Shown here piece by piece: positions 1 to 9,962 of a stretch of DNA of 64,000 bases (position 1 is its first letter; each line of letters opens with the position of its first letter). A program made the position numbers and the translations under genes. The notes below the pieces were generated by a model that did not search any database, was not told the DNA's origin, and saw only the letters and a list, made by a program, of their open reading frames with translations. The stretch is from the NCBI RefSeq assembly GCF_029760935.1, contig NZ_CP121684.1, positions 868,001 to 932,000 on the forward strand, written 5' to 3'. Source of the stretch: Lysinibacter sp. HNR (GTDB lineage Bacteria; Actinomycetota; Actinomycetes; Actinomycetales; Microbacteriaceae).

Positions 1-278
1 AAAACAGTGTTGCTGTGGCCTCGGGGGATCAGGTCTCTGGATATTCGTTGGGTATTGTCAGTATGGGGGGAAATGATCAGCAACCCGTTGCGCCGCAGAG
101 TATCGCCTCTCTCGCGGGGGCAAACAGTATTTCCCAATTGCGTATTCTCGGCAGAAACGGTGAACTTCTGGAGTATCGGAACCCCGGCTGGCAAGCGGTG
201 ACGAGCGGAGTAACCCTTCTGGCCAAGCAGGCGTATCTCTTCTTCAATATCGATACGCCGCCATCCACAGGGGGATAG
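1..278 (+). CDS. lpqB: C-terminal end of LpqB-like lipoprotein (partial, 5' truncated by the window)
   Basis: An open frame runs in from the left edge and stops at TAG 276-278. The visible ~91 residues end in a beta-propeller-like tail (motifs SGDQVSGYSLGIVSMGG, LRILGRNGELLEYR, ASLAGANSISQL) that fits the C-terminus of LpqB, the lipoprotein partner of the MtrAB two-component system that affects cell-wall homeostasis in Actinobacteria. The downstream order comF-hpf-secA matches the usual lpqB neighbourhood, which supports the call. The signal peptide and GerMN part lie outside the window, so the assignment rests on a short tail plus synteny. The apparent start at 15 is an internal GTG, not the real start. 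Confidence 0.7.
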   Translation, partial: NSVAVASGDQVSGYSLGIVSMGGNDQQPVAPQSIASLAGANSISQLRILGRNGELLEYRNPGWQAVTSGVTLLAKQAYLFFNIDTPPSTGG

Positions 279-319
279 TTCCTCTGGTGCTCGGGGTGAT
301 GGGTGCCCACACTTGATAT

Positions 320-1114
320 ATGGCCAGCTCTCCTTCCCCACCACCTCGCTTCCTCCTGTCATCCCAGCGGGTGTGGAACACCTTGAGGGAGAGCCTGCGT
401 GATGCGGTGGGGTTAGTGTTGCCTACCTGGTGTGTTGTGTGCGGCACCGAAAATCGCTCCGTGTGTGGGGCCTGTCGAGAGACAATCGTTTACCGCGAGA
501 ACCGCAGAAGTATCCCTGTTGTTGATAGGGCCGGAGCTGTTCGAGAGCTCTGGGTGTGCAGTGCCGTCGCCTATGAGGGGAATGTGCGGCGCATCTTGCT
601 CGCGGTGAAAGAGGGCAGGAGTGACGCCTCGGGGGCTCTGGCGCCTCTTTTACGCCGTGTCCTGGGCGATGAGCTTGCCCGTCTGTATCGATCGGGTGCG
701 AGCGCCGGCCGGGTTATTCGAGTCGTTCCGATGCCCTCCACCGCACGAAGCGAACGGTTACGTGGTTTTCGTCCGGTGGAGCTTCTTGTTAGGTCTGGGT
801 CTCTTTGCGTTTTTGGTTTTTTGGAAGGAGCCTGGAGACAGGATGCGAGCCGGAGGGTGCGTCTCAAAAGATGGTTGCGGGTGCGTAGGAGAAGAAGAAA
901 AAATCAGGTGGGGCTTTCGCGTACTGAGCGTCAGCGTAATGTTGACGAAACGCTTGTCGCCTCTTATCAATGCGCAACAAATTTTATTGTCATCGTTGAC
1001 GATGTCATCACAACAGGGTCAAGCCTCCGGGAATCCTATAGGGCACTCTCAGAAAAGGGCGGAATTGTGCTGGGCGCAGTCACTCTTGCCCATACCCCGC
1101 GGCATCCTGTGTAA
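320..1114 (+). CDS. comF: ComF family phosphoribosyltransferase-like protein
   Basis: A 264-residue protein starting at ATG 320, 41 bases after the lpqB stop. The N-terminus has a four-cysteine zinc-binding pattern (C38, C41, C49, C52) typical of ComFC/GntX proteins. The C-terminus carries the PRPP-binding loop VIVDDVITTGSS near residue 230, preceded by the conserved NQVGLSRTERQRNV segment. ComF proteins support DNA uptake in naturally competent bacteria, but in Actinobacteria their role is poorly defined and may concern nucleotide or DNA metabolism. The gene is full length and probably cotranscribed with lpqB. A 234-residue overlapping frame (621-1325) is out of frame and not a gene. Confidence 0.9.
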   Translation: MASSPSPPPRFLLSSQRVWNTLRESLRDAVGLVLPTWCVVCGTENRSVCGACRETIVYRENRRSIPVVDRAGAVRELWVCSAVAYEGNVRRILLAVKEGRSDASGALAPLLRRVLGDELARLYRSGASAGRVIRVVPMPSTARSERLRGFRPVELLVRSGSLCVFGFLEGAWRQDASRRVRLKRWLRVRRRRRKNQVGLSRTERQRNVDETLVASYQCATNFIVIVDDVITTGSSLRESYRALSEKGGIVLGAVTLAHTPRHPV

Positions 1115-1213
1115 ACGAGGTGGAAAATACCAGGCTCGGGGGTGTAGCGTTATTAGAAGGCGAGAAGTAATCGCTCACCCGAGGGCGATGAATCGCACAA
1201 CAGGGAGGTTATT

Positions 1214-1879
1214 ATGGAAGTCAACATCCGTGGTCGAAACGTTGAGATCACCGATCGTTTTGAAGAATATGCCCTCGCTAAGACCGATAAAGTTACCACT
1301 CTCGATGAGCGGGCGCAGGTACTAGAGATTAAGGTCTCACGTCGGAGCGAGCACAGTCCCAGTAATGGAGACCGTGTGGAACTCACCCTTATCGGACCGG
1401 GGCCGGTTATCCGTGCTGAATCAGATGGAAACGATAAGTTCTCCGCGTTTGATGCCGCTCTGAGTCGGCTCATTGAGCGAGTACGCCGGGCAAAAGACCG
1501 CAAGAAAGACAGGCGGGGTCGTGGACGAACCTCTCTCGGCGAGGCGGCCAATGGCGATTTCAGTATCGTGAGTCTTGTCCCGGCCGACGGCGAGATTCTT
1601 GAACAGGTAGCTGCGGGAGAAAATGGCAACGGCGGTGTCGCATCTACGGAGGTTCTAGAAGAGGACTACAATCCCGTGGTTATTCGAGCCAAAGAGTTTG
1701 ACGCTACCTATCTCACCCCGGAAGAGGCGGTCGATCAGATGGAACTGGTCGGTCATGACTTTTACCTGTTTATCGAGGCCGAGACAAAGCGTCCCAGCGT
1801 TGTCTACCGCCGTAAAGGATGGGATTACGGAGTGATCGGTTTGAACCAGCAGATTGATCGCGCGGTGGTTGCTGGTTAG
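1214..1879 (+). CDS. hpf: Long-form ribosome hibernation promoting factor (HPF/RaiA)
   Basis: A 221-residue protein with ATG 1214 behind a clear Shine-Dalgarno (AGGGAGG, 1202-1208). The N-terminal S30AE domain (about 1-105; MEVNIRGRNVEITDRFEEYA) binds the 30S decoding centre. A charged linker follows, and then the C-terminal dimerisation domain (about 160-221; VIRAKEFDATYLTPEEAVDQM, FLFIEAETKRPSVVYRRK-like). Long HPF alone can drive 100S ribosome dimers in stationary phase or stress. The position between comF and secA is standard for Actinobacteria. A strong hairpin follows the stop, so the message probably ends before secA. Confidence 0.95.
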   Translation: MEVNIRGRNVEITDRFEEYALAKTDKVTTLDERAQVLEIKVSRRSEHSPSNGDRVELTLIGPGPVIRAESDGNDKFSAFDAALSRLIERVRRAKDRKKDRRGRGRTSLGEAANGDFSIVSLVPADGEILEQVAAGENGNGGVASTEVLEEDYNPVVIRAKEFDATYLTPEEAVDQMELVGHDFYLFIEAETKRPSVVYRRKGWDYGVIGLNQQIDRAVVAG

Positions 1880-1901
1880 CGTAGGAGAACGGGTCTATCT
1901 T

Positions 1902-1940
1902 AACTGCGGGGCAGTCCGGTTGGCTGCCCCGCAGTTTTGT
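1902..1940 (+). terminator. Intrinsic terminator after hpf
   Basis: A perfect 13-bp inverted repeat: AACTGCGGGGCAG at 1902-1914 pairs with CTGCCCCGCAGTT at 1924-1936 around a 9-base loop. It is followed by a short T-rich stretch (TTTTGT). It begins 22 bases past the hpf stop. Confidence 0.85.
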
Positions 1941-2187
1941 GGAAGGCGTGTTCGGTTCATAATTACAGGATGTGGAGTCCGGAGCGATTTCGCTCATAAA
2001 GAAAAATTAGGGGTTCCCATGCAAATTAGTTGTGAAACAGTTCGTCAGAGAGCATCATCCCGCTACGATTAGTAGAGTGGACAATTGTTGATTCAGACAT
2101 GAGAGTTCACGGCAAAAGTGATTTTGCACGTTGCTGACGCGACGATGCAAGCGGTTGCTTTTGCATACGACAAGATGGAGAAAATCG

Positions 2188-4995
2188 GTGGCTTCAGTAC
2201 TCGAAAAGGTTTTGCGCGTTGGAGAAGGACGCACTCTTAAACGTCTGCACAATCAGGCTAAGGCTATTAATGCCCTAGAAGAGAGTTTCAGTGATCTCAG
2301 CGATGAGGAGTTGAAGAACGAGACAGCGGATTTTAAACGCCGCTTTGAGGCAGGGGAGACCCTCGACGATCTCCTGCCCGAAGCGTTTGCGGCGGTGCGC
2401 GAGGCCTCAAAAAGAACCCTGGGACTGCGACACTTTGATGTTCAGTTGATGGGCGGTGCCGCGCTCCACTTGGGGAACATCGCAGAGATGAAGACGGGTG
2501 AGGGTAAGACCCTGGTTGCAACGCTCCCCGCGTACCTCAACGCGATCTCCGGTAAGGGCGTCCACGTGGTCACCGTGAATGACTTCTTGGCCTCCTATCA
2601 GAGTGATCTTATGGGCCGGGTTTTTCGTGCCCTGGGGATGACCACCGGTTGTATCGTTTCGGGACAGACCCCTGCGGTGCGGCGGGAACAGTATGAGGCC
2701 GACATCACGTACGGAACTAATAATGAGTTTGGCTTTGACTACCTGCGCGACAACATGGCGGGCAGCGTCGCAGAAATGGTGCAGAGAGGTCATAATTTTG
2801 CAATCATCGACGAGGTTGACTCCATCCTGATTGACGAGGCTCGTACCCCGCTGATTATCTCTGGGCCCTCATCGGGAGACGCCAACCGCTGGTTTACCGA
2901 GTTTGCTGCTATTGCCGCTCGCCTTGTCCCGGAGGAGGACTACGAGGTAGACGAGAAAAAGCGTACGGTGGGTATTCTTGAGTCTGGCATTGAGAAGGTC
3001 GAAGACTATCTGGGAATTAACAATCTTTACGAGTCGGCAAACACGCCCCTTATCTCTTTTTTGAATAACTCGATTAAGGCTCGTGCTCTATTCACCAAGG
3101 ACAAAGACTACGTTGTTTTGAACGGTGAGGTTATGATCGTTGACGAGCATACCGGTCGTATCCTGGCCGGGCGTCGGTATAACGAGGGTATCCACCAGGC
3201 AATTGAGGCCAAAGAGCGGGTTCAGGTGAAGGCCGAGAACCAGATGCTTGCAACCGTGACCCTGCAGAACTACTTCAGGCTCTACGACAAGCTGGGGGGT
3301 ATGACTGGTACTGCCGAGACAGAGGCCGCTGAGTTCATGAGCACCTACAAGCTGGGTGTGGTGCCTATTCCCACAAATAAGCCAATGGTTCGTATTGATC
3401 AGCCCGACCTGATTTATAAGAACGAAGAGGCTAAGTTTGCTCAGGTTGTCGAAGATATCGCTAAGCGCCATGAAAAGGGCCAGCCGGTTCTGGTGGGAAC
3501 CACCAGCGTGGAGAAGAGCGAGTATCTGTCACGTCTTCTGGCTAAGCGCGGTGTTCGACACGAGGTTCTCAACGCTAAAAACCACGCTCGTGAAGCCGCT
3601 ATTATTGCTCAGGCTGGTCGTTTTGGTGCGGTAACGGTTGCTACCAATATGGCGGGACGTGGAACCGATATTATGCTCGGAGGAAACGCCGAGTTCCTTG
3701 CGGTCAGCGAAATGACCGCAAGGGGTCTCAGCACACACGAGACTCCCGATGAATACGAGGCCGCCTGGGACGAGGTTTTTGATTCGGTGAAGGCCGCGGT
3801 GAAGACCGAGGCTGAAAAGGTTATCGAGGTTGGTGGACTCTACGTGCTGGGCACCGAGAGACACGAGTCCCGCCGTATTGATAATCAGCTCCGAGGGCGA
3901 AGCGGACGTCAGGGAGACCCCGGTGAGAGTCGCTTCTATCTTTCTCTCACAGACGACCTTATGCGCCTGTTTAACTCGGGCGCGGCAACCGCTTTGATGT
4001 CGCGGGGCAATGTTCCCGATGATCTTGCGATTGAGTCCAAGGTTGTCACAAAGGCTATTCAAAGCGCGCAGTCTCAGGTTGAATCACGTAACGCCGAGAT
4101 ACGCAAAAATGTTCTCAAATACGACGATGTGCTGAGTCGCCAGCGTGAAGCGATCTATGGAGACCGTCGCCATATTCTTGAGGGCGACGATATCGAGGAT
4201 CGGGTGCAGGGCTTCTTGGACGACGTTGTCGCGGCTGTTCTTGATACTCATGCCGGCGACGGAACCGGTGACGATTGGGACTTTGACGCTCTCTGGACCG
4301 AGCTCAAGCAGCTCTATCCCGTATCAATCAGCATTGACGAGGTGATCGAAGAAGCGGGAAGTAAGGGTAAGATAAACCGCGACTTTGTGCAGCGGGAGAT
4401 TCTCTCGGACGTTCACGTGGCATACGAAAATCGTGAACGTACACTGGGTTCTGAAGCAATGCGTGAACTTGAACGTCGGGTGGTTCTTGCCGTGGTTGAC
4501 CGTCGTTGGCGCGATCATCTTTACGAGATGGAATATCTTAAAGAGGGTATCGGCTTGCGCGCTATGGCTCAGCGTGACCCTCTGGTTGAGTATCAACGCG
4601 AGGGCTACGCCATGTTCCAAAACAGCATGGGACAGATTAAAGAGGAATCTATGGGGCTCCTCTTTAACCTTGAGGTTCAGGTGAAGGCTCAGGATAATGC
4701 TGAACACTCGGTTGCTATTGAGGGCAAGGGTCTTGAGACCGATACTCCCAATCTACAAAAGCTGAGCTACACAGCACCGAGCGATGACGGTAGCGTTGAG
4801 GTGCGCAACGATCGTGGACAGCTTCAAAAGGCTGCCACCGAGAAGGCCCGTAAAAGAGCCACGGAGGGGGCTCAGACCGCTCCTCCTCAGGAGGAAGCAG
4901 CCCCTACGCGTCGTGGGGCTTTCGGTCAGCAGGAGTCGGCGGAGCCTTCAGCTCCCCTCAACCGCGCCGAGCGTCGGGCAAAAGGTAAAAAGTAA
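2188..4995 (+). CDS. secA: Preprotein translocase ATPase SecA
   Basis: A 935-residue SecA, the motor ATPase that drives Sec-dependent export through SecYEG. I chose GTG 2188 because the protein then opens with the family-typical [20 protein letters not shown] and has a Shine-Dalgarno (GATGGAGA, 2174-2181) just upstream. The frame is open back to 2131 but those residues are not SecA-like. Visible elements are Walker A (MKTGEGKT, about 101-108), the DEVD box with DEARTPL, the preprotein cross-linking region, and the NBD2 motif [13 protein letters not shown] with [10 protein letters not shown]. The C-terminus is a charged linker ending in [10 protein letters not shown] and lacks the cysteine zinc finger of E. 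coli SecA, as is usual for actinobacterial SecA1. Confidence 0.97.
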   Translation: MASVLEKVLRVGEGRTLKRLHNQAKAINALEESFSDLSDEELKNETADFKRRFEAGETLDDLLPEAFAAVREASKRTLGLRHFDVQLMGGAALHLGNIAEMKTGEGKTLVATLPAYLNAISGKGVHVVTVNDFLASYQSDLMGRVFRALGMTTGCIVSGQTPAVRREQYEADITYGTNNEFGFDYLRDNMAGSVAEMVQRGHNFAIIDEVDSILIDEARTPLIISGPSSGDANRWFTEFAAIAARLVPEEDYEVDEKKRTVGILESGIEKVEDYLGINNLYESANTPLISFLNNSIKARALFTKDKDYVVLNGEVMIVDEHTGRILAGRRYNEGIHQAIEAKERVQVKAENQMLATVTLQNYFRLYDKLGGMTGTAETEAAEFMSTYKLGVVPIPTNKPMVRIDQPDLIYKNEEAKFAQVVEDIAKRHEKGQPVLVGTTSVEKSEYLSRLLAKRGVRHEVLNAKNHAREAAIIAQAGRFGAVTVATNMAGRGTDIMLGGNAEFLAVSEMTARGLSTHETPDEYEAAWDEVFDSVKAAVKTEAEKVIEVGGLYVLGTERHESRRIDNQLRGRSGRQGDPGESRFYLSLTDDLMRLFNSGAATALMSRGNVPDDLAIESKVVTKAIQSAQSQVESRNAEIRKNVLKYDDVLSRQREAIYGDRRHILEGDDIEDRVQGFLDDVVAAVLDTHAGDGTGDDWDFDALWTELKQLYPVSISIDEVIEEAGSKGKINRDFVQREILSDVHVAYENRERTLGSEAMRELERRVVLAVVDRRWRDHLYEMEYLKEGIGLRAMAQRDPLVEYQREGYAMFQNSMGQIKEESMGLLFNLEVQVKAQDNAEHSVAIEGKGLETDTPNLQKLSYTAPSDDGSVEVRNDRGQLQKAATEKARKRATEGAQTAPPQEEAAPTRRGAFGQQESAEPSAPLNRAERRAKGKK

Positions 4996-5021
4996 TAGAG
5001 CCTACGAGCCAGCTATGACAA

Positions 5022-5058
5022 AGTCCCACCACCTTATACTCGGGTGGTGGGACTCTTG
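5022..5058 (+). terminator. Intrinsic terminator after secA
   Basis: A perfect 12-bp stem: AGTCCCACCACC at 5022-5033 and GGTGGTGGGACT at 5043-5054, with a 9-base loop. CTTGTCTGTC follows. It lies 26 bases after the secA stop. Confidence 0.8.
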
Positions 5059-5140
5059 TCTGTCATATTTTCTTGGCCCGGAGATCTCCCGATTATCGTA
5101 GCCTGCGCGGTGGTTTTATTGCCGAAGAGTAACGACTGTA

Positions 5141-5174
5141 GGGATAACCCCCTAAATAACTTGGGTAGTTACCC
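5141..5174. promoter_or_regulatory. Two short G/C-arm dyads upstream of the ABC transporter (possible operators)
   Basis: GGGATAACCCCC (5141-5152) and GGGTAGTTACCC (5163-5174) are two small dyads with similar GGG...CCC arms, centred 22 bases apart, or about two helical turns. They lie about 90 bases before the start of the ABC ATPase gene. This spacing is what paired sites for a dimeric repressor would look like, but no regulator gene is next to them. No convincing sigma-A promoter could be fixed in this 200-base gap. Confidence 0.3.
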
Positions 5175-5260
5175 TTATAGGCGCGTAACATGGCATGAAG
5201 ATACTCTTAAAAAGATCGTTGATAAAAACGTTTGATGAACCTTAGTGAAAAGGAAATCCC

Positions 5261-5968
5261 GTGACAGATTCTGGTTCGCACGGCGCAATTAGCGCTGTTA
5301 ACGTGCGCAAAACATACGGAAAAAAAGAGAATGCGTTTCACGCGCTTCGTGGAGTGAGTCTGAGTATCAACAAAGGCGAGCGTGTTGCTATCGTGGGTAA
5401 ATCCGGCTCCGGCAAGAGTACACTTATGCATGTTCTGGCCCTGCTGGATACGCCCGACGAGGGGAAGATTTTCTTTGACGCTCATGATGTGACTACCTTG
5501 CGTACCTCACAGATTAATAAGATGCGCAATAAGCACTACGGTTTTGTGTTTCAACAGTTTTTTCTTAACGGGCGTCAGAGCGTGCTCGATAACGTTATGC
5601 TCCCGCTTGTTATTGGTGGGGTGCGACCTGCGGAGCGTAAGCAGCGGGCGCTGGAAGCGCTGGAGGCGGTTGGCCTGAGCGACAAGGTGAGGAACCGTGC
5701 TAACGACCTATCGGGAGGACAGAAACAGCGCGTTGTGATTGCTCGCGCGATTGTTAATGAGCCCAGTATTATCTTCGCCGATGAGCCGACGGGGAATCTC
5801 GATAGCCAAACCGGTAAACAGGTGGAAAAGATGCTTTTTGATATGAATAGAGACAAGGGAATCACTCTTGTAGTGGTCACCCACGATCACGAATTTGCCG
5901 CACAGTTTGACCGCCAGATCAATCTGGTTGACGGTCAAATCGTCTCGCAGGGTGGAGCCGCAGCATGA
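5261..5968 (+). CDS. MacB/LolD-type ABC transporter ATP-binding protein
   Basis: A 235-residue nucleotide-binding subunit starting at GTG 5261 behind AAAGGAAAT. It has Walker A GKSGSGKST (about residues 46-54), the Q-loop in FVFQQFFLNGR, the signature LSGGQKQRVVIARAI, Walker B IIFADEPTGNLD and the H-loop TLVVVTHDHEF. The sequence class (MacB/LolD/FtsE-like) works with FtsX-type permeases, often in antimicrobial-peptide resistance, envelope stress or lipoprotein handling; the substrate cannot be told here. It overlaps the next gene by ATGA, so the two are translationally coupled. Confidence 0.93.
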   Translation: MTDSGSHGAISAVNVRKTYGKKENAFHALRGVSLSINKGERVAIVGKSGSGKSTLMHVLALLDTPDEGKIFFDAHDVTTLRTSQINKMRNKHYGFVFQQFFLNGRQSVLDNVMLPLVIGGVRPAERKQRALEALEAVGLSDKVRNRANDLSGGQKQRVVIARAIVNEPSIIFADEPTGNLDSQTGKQVEKMLFDMNRDKGITLVVVTHDHEFAAQFDRQINLVDGQIVSQGGAAA

Positions 5969-7227
5969 GATTCTCAGACACGCTTAAAATGGCCTCCAGC
6001 GGTATGTGGAGGAACAAATCACGAACCATCCTGACGATCGTTGCTATTTTTGTCGCGGCATTTACCATTACTGCCACCACAGCGATTGGCGCCGGTGTGT
6101 CAGCGTATATTGATAAGCAGATTAGCGGGTTTGGTGCCACCAATGCGATTGTCGTGACGGCTCAGGCCGATACGTCAGGTGACGGGCCAGCAAAGTACGA
6201 TCCCAATGCCCAGGAAATGTTTGGGCGTAGTCTTGTCACACTGACCGAGGACGATATCACCAAGATATCGCAGGTGAAAGACGTCACTTCAGTGACGCCT
6301 GTGCAAACGGGTTCCCCTTCCTTTATCCAGAGCAGCGGCGAGAAATTCTCCCTGAGAACTCAACCTCTTCTTAAAGGGCAGAACGTTGATACCGTTGCCG
6401 GTGTGGAGCCTCAAAGCGGGGCCTCGCCCGAAATTATTATTTCGGTTCCCTATGTGAAGGCGCTTGGATTTGCTAGTGATCAGGATGCCGTAGGCAAGAC
6501 TGTTACGCTGGGCGTGAGTAATCCTCTGACGGAGATTGAGACCTTTACCGCAACAGTGAGCGGCGTGATGAACGACTCGCTTCTGAGCGGAGGGCAACTG
6601 TTTGTTAACGATACCTTTCAGAAGAGAGTGACCGAGATCGTCCAGCAGGATCTTCCTGCCTCCGCAATCAACCGTTTCCCAACAGCTATCGCGTATGCCA
6701 GCAGCAGCGATCCTGAGGTTCTCACCCAGGTAAAGAAGGGTCTTGAGGATATCGGCTTTTCTGCGCAGACCCTTGAGGATCAGATTGGAGTTGTCAAACA
6801 GATATTTGATGCTATTACCATCGTTCTCACGATATTTGGCGTTATTGCCCTATTAGCGGCAAGCCTTGGTGTTGTGAATACCCTGTACATGTCGGTGCAG
6901 GATCGAACTAAGGAAATTGGATTGATGAAGGCGAGCGGGCTTTCTTCGGGCAAGGTCTTTGCGCTCTTCAGCTTCGAAGCGATGCTTCTCGGGTTGTGGG
7001 GCAGCATCCTGGGAATTGTTGCGGCCTGGGGTGCGGGTCAGGGTGTAAACAGCCTAGCCTCCAGGACCTTCCTTAAGGATCTCCCGGGATTTGACCTGAT
7101 GCTCTATCCGGTGGAGAGCATGCTCATCATCGTTGGGGTGATCCTGCTGATCACCTTCCTCGCGGGAACGCTACCCGCACGACGTGCCTCGCGCCTTGAC
7201 CCCATCAACGCGCTGCGCTACGAATAA
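5965..7227 (+). CDS. MacB/FtsX-type ABC transporter permease
   Basis: A 420-residue permease starting at ATG 5965, overlapping the ATPase stop by 4 bases. The layout is classic MacB/FtsX: one N-terminal transmembrane helix (about 17-40), a large extracytoplasmic domain (about 45-270) and three C-terminal helices. The FtsX core motif VNTLYMSVQDRTKEIGLMKA links to the ATPase coupling helix, and the tail LPARRASRLDPINALRYE is typical. Such pairs act as mechanotransmitters or exporters rather than as channel importers. It ends in a strong shared terminator facing the carboxylase gene. Confidence 0.92.
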   Translation: MRFSDTLKMASSGMWRNKSRTILTIVAIFVAAFTITATTAIGAGVSAYIDKQISGFGATNAIVVTAQADTSGDGPAKYDPNAQEMFGRSLVTLTEDDITKISQVKDVTSVTPVQTGSPSFIQSSGEKFSLRTQPLLKGQNVDTVAGVEPQSGASPEIIISVPYVKALGFASDQDAVGKTVTLGVSNPLTEIETFTATVSGVMNDSLLSGGQLFVNDTFQKRVTEIVQQDLPASAINRFPTAIAYASSSDPEVLTQVKKGLEDIGFSAQTLEDQIGVVKQIFDAITIVLTIFGVIALLAASLGVVNTLYMSVQDRTKEIGLMKASGLSSGKVFALFSFEAMLLGLWGSILGIVAAWGAGQGVNSLASRTFLKDLPGFDLMLYPVESMLIIVGVILLITFLAGTLPARRASRLDPINALRYE

Positions 7228-7239
7228 AGAGTAATAACA

Positions 7240-7286
7240 AGGGGTCTGTGTCTTGCGAGTCATGGTTACGCGAGACACAGGCCCCT
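7240..7286. terminator. Bidirectional terminator between ABC permease and carboxylase genes
   Basis: AGGGGTCTGTGTCT (7240-7253) pairs with AGACACAGGCCCCT (7273-7286), a 14-bp stem with one G-T pair. It is flanked by ATAACA on the left and CATTTCGTTT on the right. It sits between convergent genes ending at 7227 and 7338. Confidence 0.75.
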
Positions 7287-7337
7287 CATTTCGTTTCCTC
7301 TGGGAGCCGTCTTATTGGAGCAATCGCTCAGATAAGC

Positions 7338-9101
7338 CTAATCTTCAACGATGTTGAGGAGCACGTGGCCGCTCGACACGGTTGTTCCCACGACTGCCGA
7401 GAGATTGGTAATAACCCCGTCACGGTGGGCGGTGAGTGGCTGTTCCATCTTCATCGCCTCGAGAACCACCACAAGATCTCCCGCAACAACCCGGTCGCCG
7501 TTAGCAACCGCGGTTTTCACGATGGTTGCCTGCATGGGTGCTTTCACCGAGTTGCCCGTTGCGGTTGTGACCGAGCCGCCCGTCTTGCGGCGGGGTGCAG
7601 GCCCCCGGGTGAGGCCCTGATCGGCGTTGGGTAGCAGTGATGTGGGAAGGGTAACCTCCACACGGCGACCTGCAACCTCAACCACAACGTTTTGACGTGA
7701 GGGGGCAGCCGCTACACGGCCGGTTTCTCCCGACCACGGCTCGATATCGTTGTGGAATTCGTTTTCGATCCACAGAGTGTACACTCCGAAGTTGCCGTCT
7801 GCCGCGACAAAGGCGGGCTCACGGACGATTTTGCGGTGGAACGGCAACACGGTGGGGAGCCCGGCCACCTCAAACTCGTCGAGCGCGCGACGTGCGCGCT
7901 CAAGCGCCTGCTCACGAGTGGCCCCGGTCACAATTATTTTTGCAAGAAGCGAATCAAAAGCTCCCGTGACAACGTCTCCCTCGGTAACCCCGCTATCAAG
8001 GCGAACCCCCGGGCCGCCCCCGGTTTTAAACTGGGTAACGGGTCCGGGCGCGGGCAAAAAGCCGAGGCCGGGATCTTCGCCGTTGATACGAAACTCAAAC
8101 GAGTGTCCTATTGCGACGGGGTCTTCGTAGTCGAGCACCCCGCCCTCAGCAATACGGAACTGTTCGCGCACCAGATCAATACCCGTAATCTCCTCGGACA
8201 CGGGGTGCTCGACCTGAAGACGGGTGTTGACCTCAAGGAATGACACGGTTCCGTCCAGGGCTACAAGGAATTCGCATGTTCCCGCTCCCACATAACCAAC
8301 CTCCGCGAGGATCGCCTTCGAAGCCTCGTAGAGTTTGGCGTTTTGCTCGTTGCTGAGGAAGGGGGCGGGTGCCTCTTCGACAAGTTTTTGGTGCCGACGC
8401 TGAAGGGAACAGTCACGGGTGGAAACCACTACAACGTTGCCGTGGCTATCTGCCAGGCACTGTGTTTCGACGTGGCGGGGTTTCTCTAAGTACTTTTCAA
8501 CAAAACATTCACCGCGACCAAATGCGGCAACGGCTTCACGGGTGGCGGATTCAAACTGGTTTTCAACCTCGTCGCGTGTATACGCAACCTTCAGGCCCCG
8601 GCCGCCACCGCCAAACGCGGCTTTAATCGCAACGGGAAGTCCGTGCTGATCAACAAAGTCTAAAACCTCTGCAGCCCCAGAAACGGGATTGAGTGTTCCC
8701 GCTGCGAGTGGTGCGCCGACTTTTTCAGCGATGTGCCGGGCAGAAACTTTGTCTCCCAGTTTTTCGATTGCTTCGGGGCTCGGCCCGATCCAGGTGAGCC
8801 CGGCCTTCTGTACTGCGCGAGCGAACTCTGCGTTTTCGGCAAGGAACCCGTAGCCGGGGTGGACAGCATCGGCACCCGAGCGGCGCGCTACGGCTAGGAT
8901 CTTCTCAATCACCAGGTAGGTCTCGGCGCTGGTGCTTCCTCCCAGGGCGTATGCTTCGTCAGCAAGCTGCGCGTGCATGGAATCACGATCCTGATCGGCG
9001 TAGATAGCAACAGAGGCTATTCCGCTGTCGGCGGCGGCACGGATGATACGAACGGCAATCTCGCCACGATTGGCGACTAGAACCTTAGAAATACGCGGCA
9101 T
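7338..9101 (-). CDS. Acyl-CoA carboxylase alpha subunit (biotin carboxylase fused to BCCP)
   Basis: A 587-residue protein of the AccA3/AccBC type. It carboxylates biotin on its own carrier domain with ATP and bicarbonate; the carboxyl is then moved by an AccD subunit to acetyl- or propionyl-CoA to make malonyl- or methylmalonyl-CoA. Visible parts are the N-terminal domain [17 protein letters not shown], the ATP-grasp glycine loop GGGGRGLKV, the catalytic [19 protein letters not shown] and [14 protein letters not shown], and the C-terminal biotinyl domain with EAMKM (lysine near residue 552). Its partners, beta (16179) and epsilon (17792) subunits and the biotin ligase (15197), lie within 9 kb. 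Confidence 0.95.
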   Translation of the reverse strand: MPRISKVLVANRGEIAVRIIRAAADSGIASVAIYADQDRDSMHAQLADEAYALGGSTSAETYLVIEKILAVARRSGADAVHPGYGFLAENAEFARAVQKAGLTWIGPSPEAIEKLGDKVSARHIAEKVGAPLAAGTLNPVSGAAEVLDFVDQHGLPVAIKAAFGGGGRGLKVAYTRDEVENQFESATREAVAAFGRGECFVEKYLEKPRHVETQCLADSHGNVVVVSTRDCSLQRRHQKLVEEAPAPFLSNEQNAKLYEASKAILAEVGYVGAGTCEFLVALDGTVSFLEVNTRLQVEHPVSEEITGIDLVREQFRIAEGGVLDYEDPVAIGHSFEFRINGEDPGLGFLPAPGPVTQFKTGGGPGVRLDSGVTEGDVVTGAFDSLLAKIIVTGATREQALERARRALDEFEVAGLPTVLPFHRKIVREPAFVAADGNFGVYTLWIENEFHNDIEPWSGETGRVAAAPSRQNVVVEVAGRRVEVTLPTSLLPNADQGLTRGPAPRRKTGGSVTTATGNSVKAPMQATIVKTAVANGDRVVAGDLVVVLEAMKMEQPLTAHRDGVITNLSAVVGTTVSSGHVLLNIVED

Positions 9102-9240
9102 AATTACTAAGCTTATTGCCTGCGACGCGTCCTTATTTGGATATCATCCACAATAAATAGAGGATTATGACTACAAAATCTACAAAGTCGCGGTTTTTTG
9201 GGGTGTATGAAAGCTTTTGTGCAGGGCGCTTATCCGATAA

Positions 9241-9897
9241 TTACACTCGGTTCCACAGGTCTGGCCAAGTGTAACCCAGCTCACGTACCATTCCACGAAG
9301 CGCGGGTAAGGATAGCCCCACTACAGTGCTGGGTTCACCCACAATTTTTGTGATAAAAGCTGCACCCAGGCTATCGATGGTAAAAGCCCCCGCAACGTTG
9401 AGGGGCTCTCCCGTAGCAATGTATGCATCTATTTCGGAATCGGTAATGTCTGAACCGAAGGTGACCTCGGTGCTCGTGACAAACCCCGTTTCACCCCGAA
9501 CACGACTCCCGGAGTAGTCGATCAACCAGTGCCCAGAGTAGAGAGTACCTGTTTTTCCGCGCTGCTCACGCCAGCGCTTTCTAGCGTTTTCTGCGGTGTG
9601 GGGCTTGCCATAGATAACCCCGTCGAGAACAAACGAGGAATCACCTCCCAGCACCAACCCTTCAATATCTTCCTCGTGAGCGTCTAGGTCATGCGGTGAG
9701 GGGAGAACCGCCTCGGCCTTAGCCCGCGCCAGAAGCTGAACGTAGTCCGTGGGGTTGAGAGCATAACCGAGGGAGGCTTCTGCCTTGGCAATAACGGCGT
9801 CCTCGTCCACGTGAGGGGGAAGAAGAACCGGTTCGATGCCGGAGGATCGCAGGAGGGCAAGGCGGGCTGGAGAGGTGGAGGCAAGGTAAAACTTCAC
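9241..9897 (-). CDS. maf: Maf-like nucleoside triphosphate pyrophosphatase
   Basis: A 218-residue Maf/HAM1-fold protein that hydrolyses non-canonical or specific nucleoside triphosphates and has been linked to septum control. The start is GTG 9897 with GTAGGTGAG upstream. It carries the family N-terminus FYLASTSPARLALLRSSGIEP, the acidic metal motif VLGGDSSFVLDG and the GAFTIDSLGA segment. Length is normal. A 139-base gap separates its stop from the carboxylase start, which probably has its own promoter; the next gene is divergent, 65 bases away. Confidence 0.93.
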   Translation of the reverse strand: MKFYLASTSPARLALLRSSGIEPVLLPPHVDEDAVIAKAEASLGYALNPTDYVQLLARAKAEAVLPSPHDLDAHEEDIEGLVLGGDSSFVLDGVIYGKPHTAENARKRWREQRGKTGTLYSGHWLIDYSGSRVRGETGFVTSTEVTFGSDITDSEIDAYIATGEPLNVAGAFTIDSLGAAFITKIVGEPSTVVGLSLPALRGMVRELGYTWPDLWNRV

Positions 9898-9962
9898 CTC
9901 ACCTACTCTATTCGCTTGCTGCCTTCAGCGTCAGCCCGGGTGGAGTGTGGCATGCTCTTTAG

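Noticed and set aside
621-1325. 234-residue plus-strand frame overlapping comF
   Set aside because: It runs out of frame through comF and into hpf; comF itself is complete with zinc and PRPP motifs, so no frameshift needs to be invoked.
2131-2187. Upstream extension of secA with a start at 2131
   Set aside because: The extra 19 residues are Arg/Lys/His-rich and not conserved in SecA; GTG 2188 has the ribosome site and gives the family N-terminus.
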